A stretch of 5,865 nt of DNA. Source: CAYNNP01 sp964398215 (GTDB taxonomy: Bacteria > Planctomycetota > Planctomycetia > Pirellulales > Pirellulaceae). Under the pieces are notes generated by a model. The model ran no database searches, was not told the origin of the DNA, and saw only the letters and a list, made by a program, of their open reading frames with translations. The position numbers and the translations under genes are program-made. The DNA is taken from contig CAYNNP010000329.1 of assembly GCA_964398215.1 (NCBI GenBank), positions 1 to 5,865 of the forward strand, in the 5' to 3' direction. Below, one piece after another: positions 1 through 5,865 of the stretch. Positions within the stretch are counted from its first letter, which is position 1; each line of letters begins with the position of its first letter.

Positions 1-40
1 TGAGCGAGGGACAATCAATCTTGACTCGGTCCCTCGCTCA
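1..40. repeat. Perfect 12-bp inverted repeat (hairpin) at the window edge
   Basis: The arm at 1-12 (TGAGCGAGGGAC) is the exact reverse complement of 29-40 (GTCCCTCGCTCA), with a 16-nt loop between them. The stem is GC-rich and would fold strongly in RNA. No T-run follows the right arm (the next bases are CGCGTCGGG), so it is not a classical intrinsic terminator, although it could stop transcription or protect the 3' end of an upstream gene lying outside the window. The left arm starts at base 1, so the true palindrome may be longer. It could instead be one copy of a dispersed intergenic repeat. The inverted repeat is certain; its role is not. Confidence 0.75.
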
Positions 41-152
41 CGCGTCGGGTTACCAGAAACCAATGCCTCACTTAAAAGCGCAACGCAGAAGCAAAAACTG
101 ATTTGCCCTGCGAATAACTGTTGTGCGCATCGCGAGAAACTGTCCTGGGAGT

Positions 153-158
153 TATACT
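153..158 (+). promoter_or_regulatory. Possible -10 box upstream of the CPBP protease gene
   Basis: TATACT matches the bacterial -10 consensus TATAAT at five of six bases and would give a leader of about 40 nt before the ATG at 205. No good -35 hexamer lies 16-18 bp upstream (the region reads around TCGCGA), and there is no extended -10 TGn. The rest of 41-204 contains a seven-T tract at 172-178 and a weak 6-bp pairing (TTGGTG 159-164 with CACCAA 184-189) whose loop holds that tract. This is a tentative assignment based on one hexamer. Confidence 0.25.
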
Positions 159-204
159 TTGGTGCAGTGTGTTTTTTTGTGCTCACCAATGGCTTGTGAT
201 GTAA

Positions 205-1200
205 ATGGATGATACCGCTGGGTCACAGCAAAACGGCGAAGAGCTTTCTTTGCCGGATCCCTATCGCCCACCTGTTCCGGTTGACGCCGAGTCGTTTGCT
301 GCGCCGCAGCCAAGCAAACCACGGTTCTGGACGGCGATCGCTGTTCCAGCTGTTTCGTTCTTCATATTCATCATTGTCAGCGGCTTCATGTTGGTCGTTG
401 GGATGCTGATTGTGATCGGCCGCTTCGAGCCTTGGATGTTGCAAGATGCTGAAACGATTGGGATTGTTTCAAAATCACTGCTTGGATTGGTTTGCATCAT
501 TGTTGTTCCGCAGATCGCGCTGGTTGCTCCTTCGATTTTGGCCGCGGTGGTTTCAAGAGTTGAAACTGCAAAGCGGCTGTCTTTTGTGCGTGGTCACTGG
601 CCAATTTGGGCGTGGATCGCTGCGGCAGTGGCGACCCCGCTCATCGGTTTTGTGACGTCAATCTGCTTGAGCTTTTTGGTGCAAGAGAGCGAGAACCTCA
701 AAAACTTCTCCGAGATCTTTCGATCGCACGGACATGGCCTTTCGTTTTTAATGTTGGCTTTGATTGTCGGTGTGACCCCAGCGGTTTGCGAAGAAATCTT
801 GTTTCGCGGTTACGTTCAAACGCGGCTCAAGCGGTCTTGGGGGCCGATGATGGCAATTTTTTTCAGTTCGCTGTTGTTCGCAATTGGTCACATGGATCCG
901 ATCCACGCGCTGGGCGTTTTTCCGTTGGGCGTGTTTTTAGGATTCGTTTGCTGGCGCAGCGGATCGATATACCCAGCGATTTTGGGGCACTTTGTCAATA
1001 ACGTTGTCAGCGTTGTGATGGTGGTTTTGGCTCCTGAGGATAAAGATACCCTGGCAATTCCTGCCGCAATCACCGTGCTGCTGGTCCTTGGACTCGGTAT
1101 CATAGGGATGGCGGCTGTGGCGTACAGTAGCGTCCGATATCCACCGCAGAGTCCGCTGTTGAATGCGGGTGACAATCCAATAACAAATGTGACGGGGTAG
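205..1200 (+). CDS. CPBP family intramembrane metalloprotease (CAAX protease / Abi-like)
   Basis: This 331-residue polytopic membrane protein has the full CPBP (Rce1-like, formerly Abi) catalytic signature. Motif 1 is EEILFR with E196, E197 and R201; motif 2 is FAIGH with F225 and H229; motif 3 is HFVNN with H262 and N266. The Glu and His residues are the expected metal and water ligands within the membrane. Residues 1-40 are a Pro-rich soluble N-terminus. Roughly eight hydrophobic segments follow, near 42-72, 88-115, 133-158, 178-195, 212-230, 234-249, 254-275 and 284-307. The ATG at 205 is the first possible start, because an in-frame TAA sits immediately before it at 202-204; no Shine-Dalgarno is evident. 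The gene ends 7 bp before the VWA gene, implying co-transcription. Bacterial members include bacteriocin-immunity and peptide-processing proteins, but most have no known substrate, and none can be named here. There is no truncation and no missing catalytic residue. Confidence 0.93.
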   Translation: MDDTAGSQQNGEELSLPDPYRPPVPVDAESFAAPQPSKPRFWTAIAVPAVSFFIFIIVSGFMLVVGMLIVIGRFEPWMLQDAETIGIVSKSLLGLVCIIVVPQIALVAPSILAAVVSRVETAKRLSFVRGHWPIWAWIAAAVATPLIGFVTSICLSFLVQESENLKNFSEIFRSHGHGLSFLMLALIVGVTPAVCEEILFRGYVQTRLKRSWGPMMAIFFSSLLFAIGHMDPIHALGVFPLGVFLGFVCWRSGSIYPAILGHFVNNVVSVVMVVLAPEDKDTLAIPAAITVLLVLGLGIIGMAAVAYSSVRYPPQSPLLNAGDNPITNVTG

Positions 1201-1207
1201 ACCGAGG

Positions 1208-4200
1208 ATGTTTTCATTTCGGCTTGGCTTCGAGAATCCGAACTATCTGTGGTTGCTATTAGGTCTACCAGTGCTCTGGTTCGTGGGCTACGAATCTTTG
1301 GCAGTGCTGGGACGATTCAGGCGTTGGTTCGCGCTTGCCTTTCGTACGCTTGTGTGGTCGGCAATCGTAGTGGCCTTAGCTGGCGTTCAAATGGTTTGGG
1401 TCAGCGATCGCGTTACCGTGATGTACTTGCTGGATCAATCCGAGAGTATCCCGGAGGCGAAGCGCCGTGTGATGCTGGATTATGTAACTCGGAATGTAGC
1501 ACGCCACCGAAAAAGCGAACGAGAAGATCGCGCTGGGATCATCATTTTTGGCCGTGACGCCAGCATCGAACTGCCGCCGTTTGACGAAGGCATTCAAATC
1601 CAACGTTTGGAAAGTCGACTGGAGCGAACCGACGCGACGAATCTAGAGACGGCTATCGGGCTAGCGCAAGCGTCGATGCCAGAGGATTCATCACGACGAA
1701 TTGTGATCGTCACCGATGGCAACGAAAATCTTGGGCAAGCAAAGAAGTTGGCCGCGCGTGTCGCTGATGCTGGTATCGGGATCGATGTCGTACCGGTGGT
1801 TTTAAATGCGTCGAATGAGGTTCTGGTCGAGAAGCTTGATTTGCCAACCGACATTCGCAAAGGCCAACCGTTTGAGCCCCGGTTGGTAATCAACAACATC
1901 ACCGAAGACGGCGCAGCGACCGTCGCCAAAGGTAAGATCCGTGTCAAACAAATGGTCAATGGCGTGGAGACTTTGTTGGCTGATGATGCGGTCACGCTGA
2001 AACCAGGCAAAAACGTTTTTCCGTTCACTCACACGATCAACCAACCAGCGTCCTATCAATTTTCCGCCGAGTTTATCCCGGAGGGAGATGCCGACGACGG
2101 ACTTTCGCAAAACAACTTGGCCTCGGCCTACACTCATGTTCGCGGAAAGGGCCGCGTGTTGATGATCGAAGATCGTAAACGCAAAGGCGACCACGATCTT
2201 TTGATCAATTCATTGCGTGATTCGAATATCGAAGTCGACACGCGATACAGCGACCAGCTGTTCAGCAACATGGCGGAACTGCAAGCGTTTGATTGTGTGA
2301 TCTTGGCCGGTGTCCCACGGATCTCTGAAGATTCCGGCGGCAAGACAATAACTTCGTTTACAGACGAACACATCAAGATGTTGGTCCGCAACACGCAGAA
2401 GCTGGGCGCTGGGTTGTTGATGATCGGTGGTCCAGAAGCTTTTGGCAGTGGTGGCTGGACAGGCACGGAGCTTGAAAAGGCGATGCCTGTCGACTTTGAA
2501 ATCAAAAACACCAAAATCCAAGCCGTTGGCGCGCTGGCCTTGATCATGCATGCCAGCGAAATGGCAGACGGCAACCACTGGCAAAAAGTGATCGCGAAAG
2601 CAGCCATCGAACAGTTGGGGCCCGCCGATTACGCCGGTGTCGTGCACTGGACTTTCAACGGAGATCGATGGATGTGGTCGGGGCAAAACGGCAAGCCGGG
2701 CCTTGCTCCCGTTGGCCCGAATCGGCGTGCGATGTTGGCTGCCATGAGCCGCATGACTCCTGGTGATATGCCACAGTTTGATCCCGCAATGCGAATGACA
2801 GTCGCAGGGTTAGCGCGAGTCAACGCATCGGTTCGCCACTGCATCATCATCAGTGATGGTGACCCAACACCGCCCGCTGCCAGCACAATCAAAGCTTTCC
2901 AAAAGAACAATATCACGATCAGTACGGTTGCTGTTGAATCCCATGGCCTTTCGGACAGTCGACGGCTTCGTACCATCGCCCAGCAGACCAAGGGCAAGTA
3001 CTACGCAGTCAAAAGTGGCCGAGCGTTGCCAAAGATTTTTCAGCGGGAAGCGCGCCGGGTCGCTCGACCATTGATTTATGAAATCGAAGGCGGTGCAAAT
3101 CCGCAAGTCGTTTTCCAGCACGCGATGCTCGATGGGATCGATGTCCAGTTGCCACCGATCACCGGCTTTGTGATGACGCAAACGAAAGACAGTCCGCTTG
3201 CGCAAGTATTGATCCGTTCGCCGAAACCGGACGCACCGGCCAACTCCAGTATTCTGGCAGCGTGGACTTATGACCAAGGTCGAACAGCAGTTCTGACGAC
3301 TGACACAGGGGCTCGCTGGGCATCATCATGGGCAGAGTGGCCGGATTACGACAAGTTCTTTTCCCAGTTGGTTCGCTGGTTGATGCGGCCAACCGGCGAT
3401 ACAGGCAAGTACGCGCTTTCAACGAACTTTAGTGATGGCGAAGTCCAGATCGTTGTCAACGCACTTAGTAAGGAAGATGCCTTTGCGAACTTTTTGGAGA
3501 TGAGCGCGACAGCGCTGGATCCAGAGCTAAGTCCAGTTGCGTTAACGATGCGACAGACTGCTCCTGGTCGTTACGTGGGCAGTTTTCCAGCAACAACTGC
3601 GGGCAGCTATTTCATCAATGTATTGCCAGAACCAGGCGCCGCGCCACTTTCAACGGGCGTCACTGTTCCCTACAGCGAAGAGTTTCGGATTCGCGACACG
3701 AACCAAGCTTTGATTGCCACACTCGCATCAACGCAGCCCCGCGACGGTGAACCTGGTGTGGTCAACGTGCCGCTGGAAAATCAACCGTCGGAAGAACTGA
3801 TTGATCAAAATTCGTTTCGCGGTGGTTTGGCGGATGCCAAAAGCATTAAAGATGCTTGGCCTTGGTTCGTGTTGGTGGGATGTTGCATCTTTTGGGCAGA
3901 CGTGTTCATTCGTCGTGTCGCAGTGAACTTTGATTTCATTGGAAAAGCGATTGCGAAGATCAGCGGTCGTGACAACGAAAAAGAATCAAACGTGACTGCA
4001 CGCTTGGACGCACTTCGAAAGAACAAAGAAGCGCTTGATGATTCAATCGAAAAACGAAGAGCCAGCGTGCGGTTTGAACCCTCGCAGGTTGATACGGCCG
4101 CTGCGGCGGATGTTGATCTGGATAATGTCTCCGAGCGAAAGTCGGCCGCAAGTAAACCGGCTGAGACCAAGCCGGAAGAAACAGGCCCGAGCTATACGGA

Positions 4201-4243
4201 ACGCTTGTTAGAAGCCAAACGCAAGGCACGCAAAGACAAGTAG
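1208..4243 (+). CDS. Large membrane-anchored VWA / glutamine amidotransferase-like protein
   Basis: This is a 1011-residue protein. Membrane segments lie near 13-28 and 42-64, with a basic loop (GRFRRW) between them, and a third lies near 884-900. By the positive-inside rule, residues 65-880 are periplasmic and 901-1011 cytoplasmic. VWA domain 1 (about 68-200) has a complete MIDAS: D76-x-S78-x-S80, T144 and D170. Residues 313-428 resemble the class I glutamine amidotransferase fold seen in this family (GRVLMIED at the start, GGPEAFGSGGW at 407-417) but lack a GxCxG nucleophile elbow, so it is probably non-catalytic. A second VWA-like domain (about 437-615) has HASEM at 448-452 in place of DxSxS but keeps D550-G551. 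Residues 616-727 contain the family's conserved stretch (GRTAVLTTDTGARWASSW), followed by a beta-rich region. The tail is charged and may be coiled-coil near 924-955. The start follows the protease stop by 7 bp. GAGG abuts the ATG, too close for a normal ribosome site, but the N-terminus FENPNYLWLLL is typical of the family. The molecular function is unknown; a metal-dependent envelope scaffold or adhesion role is inferred. Confidence 0.88.
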   Translation: MFSFRLGFENPNYLWLLLGLPVLWFVGYESLAVLGRFRRWFALAFRTLVWSAIVVALAGVQMVWVSDRVTVMYLLDQSESIPEAKRRVMLDYVTRNVARHRKSEREDRAGIIIFGRDASIELPPFDEGIQIQRLESRLERTDATNLETAIGLAQASMPEDSSRRIVIVTDGNENLGQAKKLAARVADAGIGIDVVPVVLNASNEVLVEKLDLPTDIRKGQPFEPRLVINNITEDGAATVAKGKIRVKQMVNGVETLLADDAVTLKPGKNVFPFTHTINQPASYQFSAEFIPEGDADDGLSQNNLASAYTHVRGKGRVLMIEDRKRKGDHDLLINSLRDSNIEVDTRYSDQLFSNMAELQAFDCVILAGVPRISEDSGGKTITSFTDEHIKMLVRNTQKLGAGLLMIGGPEAFGSGGWTGTELEKAMPVDFEIKNTKIQAVGALALIMHASEMADGNHWQKVIAKAAIEQLGPADYAGVVHWTFNGDRWMWSGQNGKPGLAPVGPNRRAMLAAMSRMTPGDMPQFDPAMRMTVAGLARVNASVRHCIIISDGDPTPPAASTIKAFQKNNITISTVAVESHGLSDSRRLRTIAQQTKGKYYAVKSGRALPKIFQREARRVARPLIYEIEGGANPQVVFQHAMLDGIDVQLPPITGFVMTQTKDSPLAQVLIRSPKPDAPANSSILAAWTYDQGRTAVLTTDTGARWASSWAEWPDYDKFFSQLVRWLMRPTGDTGKYALSTNFSDGEVQIVVNALSKEDAFANFLEMSATALDPELSPVALTMRQTAPGRYVGSFPATTAGSYFINVLPEPGAAPLSTGVTVPYSEEFRIRDTNQALIATLASTQPRDGEPGVVNVPLENQPSEELIDQNSFRGGLADAKSIKDAWPWFVLVGCCIFWADVFIRRVAVNFDFIGKAIAKISGRDNEKESNVTARLDALRKNKEALDDSIEKRRASVRFEPSQVDTAAAADVDLDNVSERKSAASKPAETKPEETGPSYTERLLEAKRKARKDK

Positions 4244-4288
4244 AGTCGCTTGTTTGATGCCTTCGTTTTTGTAGCCACGCCCGCAACA

Positions 4289-4312
4289 CGTCAACAGGCC
4301 GATTGTCTGACG
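4289..4312 (+). other. Weak hairpin in the VWA-sulfatase spacer
   Basis: CGTCA-ACA (4289-4296) can pair with TGT-TGACG (4304-4306 and 4308-4312), with one bulged C at 4307 and a 7-nt loop, giving eight base pairs. No T-run follows, so it is not a standard intrinsic terminator. It is the only notable structure in the 129-bp spacer at 4244-4372, where I found no convincing promoter hexamers and no small gene. It may mark a boundary between two transcription units, or it may be chance. Confidence 0.25.
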
Positions 4313-4372
4313 GATTTCGCTGGGGCATGCATCACAAATATCCCGAACTACTCATTGATAGATCAAGACTTC

Positions 4373-5848
4373 ATGGTTGATTTGTTGAACTCAAAACAGA
4401 CGCGATACGTGAGTTCATTGCTGCGACGCATTCTGGCGTTGCTCGTCGTGCTTGGCTTTTTCACAGGTAACTTGTTAGCCGATGACGTTCCGCCAAACAT
4501 CGTTTTGATCGTCAGTGACGATCAGGGCTACAACGACTTGGGAGTGCTGAACGAAAAACTGATCACGCCCAACCTCGATCGCATCTGTCACGAAGGCGTT
4601 CGGTTGACGAATTTTTATGTTGCATGGCCAGCTTGCACGCCTTCGAGGGCCGCTTTTCTGACCGGCCGCTATCCGCAGCGAAATGGCATGTACGACATGA
4701 TTCGTAACGAGGCTCCTGACTACGGTCGCAAGTACTCTGCCGCCGAGTACGCAGTGTCGTTTGAACGCATTGGCGGAATGGACTTACGCGAAGTACTGTT
4801 GCCGGAACTACTGCGCAAAGCTGGCTATCGATCGGGAATCTTTGGAAAATGGGATCTCGGAATCAGCAAGCGTTTCCTGCCGCTACAACGAGGCTTCGAC
4901 GATTTTTATGGATTCGTCAACACGGGAATCGACTATTTCACGCACGAGCGATACGGCGTGCCAAGCATGTTCGCTGGGAACAAACTGACCACGGCCGACA
5001 AAGGAACTTACTGCACCGAATTGTTTCGTCGCGAGGCGATGGAGTTCGTTAAAGACCATCGCACCGATCCGTTCTTTCTGTATCTTCCCTTCAACGCGCC
5101 ACATAACGCCAGCAACCTTGATCCAACAATTCGAACAGCTGCACAGGCAACGCAGCAGTACAAAGACATGTATCCGGAGCTAGAGGACACACTCCGCAAT
5201 GGGGTGAAGTACGGCAAGCCAGCGAAGGTGGCGACCGATTCGAAACGCCAACTGGAGTATTCGGCGTCAATTACTCAAATGGACGATGCGATCGGTGACG
5301 TCCTGGATTTTTTAGATGAACACAAATTGAGTGACAACACGATTGTCATTTTCTTTTCTGATAACGGCGGTGGCGCCACTTCCAGCAATGTACCACTACG
5401 CGGTCGTAAAGCGTTAGTCTTTGAAGGCGGTATCCGAGTTTGCTCGGCTGTTCGCTATCCCAAGAAGATTCCCGCAGGTTCGGTTTGCGACGAGTTTTTA
5501 ACCAGTCTTGAAGTCGTGCCAACTTTACTTAGTCTGGCCAAGGTCAAAGCTCCACCAAACATCATTCTGGACGGATTCGATATGCTGCCGGTTCTGCAAG
5601 GCAAACCGTCGCCAAGAAAGGAGATGTTTTGGCAACGACGCGATCTGTCTGCGGTCCGTTTGGGGAACTGGAAGTATGTTCGCAACAGCAAAGGAGAAAT
5701 GCTTTTCGATTTAAAATCTGACATCGGCGAAAAGACAGATTTGGCCAAATCACAACCGGCGCAGCTAGAGATCATGCGGAAAGCGTTCGCGGATTGGAAG
5801 ACTAAAATGCAAGCGGCCGAACCGCGCGGGCCATTCCGAGATTATTAA
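4373..5848 (+). CDS. Secreted S1-family sulfatase (Cys-type, formylglycine-dependent)
   Basis: It hydrolyses sulfate esters, probably on a polysaccharide or other organic sulfate outside the cytoplasm. Counting from the ATG at 4373 gives 491 residues. Residues 1-37 form a signal peptide: a basic n-region ending in RR, a hydrophobic core (ILALLVVLGFF), and likely cleavage after NLLA. Sulfatase landmarks follow in order: calcium ligands D49-D50 in IVSDDQG; the C88-T-P-S-R92 motif, in which Cys88 would be converted to formylglycine; TGR at 97-99; GKWDLG with K159 and D161; APH with H244; SDNG with D330-N331; and K346 with EGG in RGRKALVFEGG. The usual His of GKWH is Asp here. The C-terminus looks complete. 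The frame stays open up to a TTG at 4250, but those 41 extra residues would bury the signal peptide, so the ATG is preferred; no clear Shine-Dalgarno supports it. No formylglycine-generating enzyme gene is in the window, so it must be encoded elsewhere. The substrate cannot be predicted. Confidence 0.93.
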   Translation: MVDLLNSKQTRYVSSLLRRILALLVVLGFFTGNLLADDVPPNIVLIVSDDQGYNDLGVLNEKLITPNLDRICHEGVRLTNFYVAWPACTPSRAAFLTGRYPQRNGMYDMIRNEAPDYGRKYSAAEYAVSFERIGGMDLREVLLPELLRKAGYRSGIFGKWDLGISKRFLPLQRGFDDFYGFVNTGIDYFTHERYGVPSMFAGNKLTTADKGTYCTELFRREAMEFVKDHRTDPFFLYLPFNAPHNASNLDPTIRTAAQATQQYKDMYPELEDTLRNGVKYGKPAKVATDSKRQLEYSASITQMDDAIGDVLDFLDEHKLSDNTIVIFFSDNGGGATSSNVPLRGRKALVFEGGIRVCSAVRYPKKIPAGSVCDEFLTSLEVVPTLLSLAKVKAPPNIILDGFDMLPVLQGKPSPRKEMFWQRRDLSAVRLGNWKYVRNSKGEMLFDLKSDIGEKTDLAKSQPAQLEIMRKAFADWKTKMQAAEPRGPFRDY

Positions 5849-5865
5849 GGCGAGCCTCAGCACTG

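Noticed and set aside
63..101. A 12-codon basic ORF (MPHLKAQRRSKN) in the leader
   Set aside because: Too short, no ribosome site, no context; expected by chance.
141..166. Possible sigma-54 (-24/-12) promoter around CTGGGAGTTATACTTTGGTGC
   Set aside because: The GG and GC elements do not fall at the required spacing.
159..189. Terminator formed by TTGGTG/CACCAA with the T-tract 172-178
   Set aside because: The T-run lies in the loop rather than after the stem, and the stem is short and AT-containing.
1204..1207. GAGG before the VWA start as a Shine-Dalgarno
   Set aside because: It directly abuts the ATG with no spacing, so it cannot work in the usual way for this start. No better downstream start fits the family N-terminus.
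1594..3422. Several long minus-strand ORFs opposite the VWA gene
   Set aside because: They are overlapping antisense shadows of a well-supported coding frame; none shows a family motif.
3960..4328. Minus-strand 122-residue ORF across the VWA end and spacer
   Set aside because: Composition is that of an antisense shadow, with no recognisable domain and no independent start signal.

Overview
The window reads as a fragment of a planctomycete chromosome, probably from the Pirellulaceae (Rhodopirellula-like). This rests on protein style, not on a marker gene. The evidence is a secreted S1 sulfatase of a type abundant in marine planctomycetes, and a large membrane-anchored VWA/glutamine-amidotransferase-like protein of a form I associate with that phylum. 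Shine-Dalgarno signals are also weak or absent, and the base composition looks moderate. The genus cannot be fixed from this sequence alone.

Layout, all on the + strand: (1) Positions 1-40 form a perfect 12-bp inverted repeat at the window edge, probably the end of an upstream transcription unit or a dispersed palindromic repeat. (2) Positions 41-204 are a short leader with a possible -10 box and a T-tract, but no convincing gene. (3) 205-1200 encodes a CPBP-family (CAAX protease / bacteriocin-processing-like) intramembrane metalloprotease with all its catalytic motifs. (4) 1208-4243 encodes a 1011-residue membrane protein: two N-terminal membrane segments, a VWA domain with an intact metal site, a glutamine-amidotransferase-like fold, a second VWA-like domain with a degenerate metal site, a beta-rich region, a third membrane segment and a charged cytoplasmic tail. 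(5) 4244-4372 is a 129-bp spacer with a weak hairpin. (6) 4373-5848 encodes an exported Cys-type sulfatase. The last 17 bases hold nothing recognisable.

The protease and VWA genes are separated by only 7 bp and are very probably co-transcribed. The sulfatase is co-oriented but separated by a longer spacer, so it may be a separate unit. Inference: the first two genes form an envelope module in which a membrane protease sits beside a large periplasmic adhesion or assembly scaffold. The sulfatase more likely belongs to the polysaccharide-degradation repertoire and may be only a neighbour. No RNA gene, CRISPR array, insertion sequence or phage gene is visible. The most unusual points are the protease-VWA pairing, the loss of the metal-binding Asp in the second VWA domain, and the Asp that replaces the usual active-site His in the sulfatase GKWH motif.
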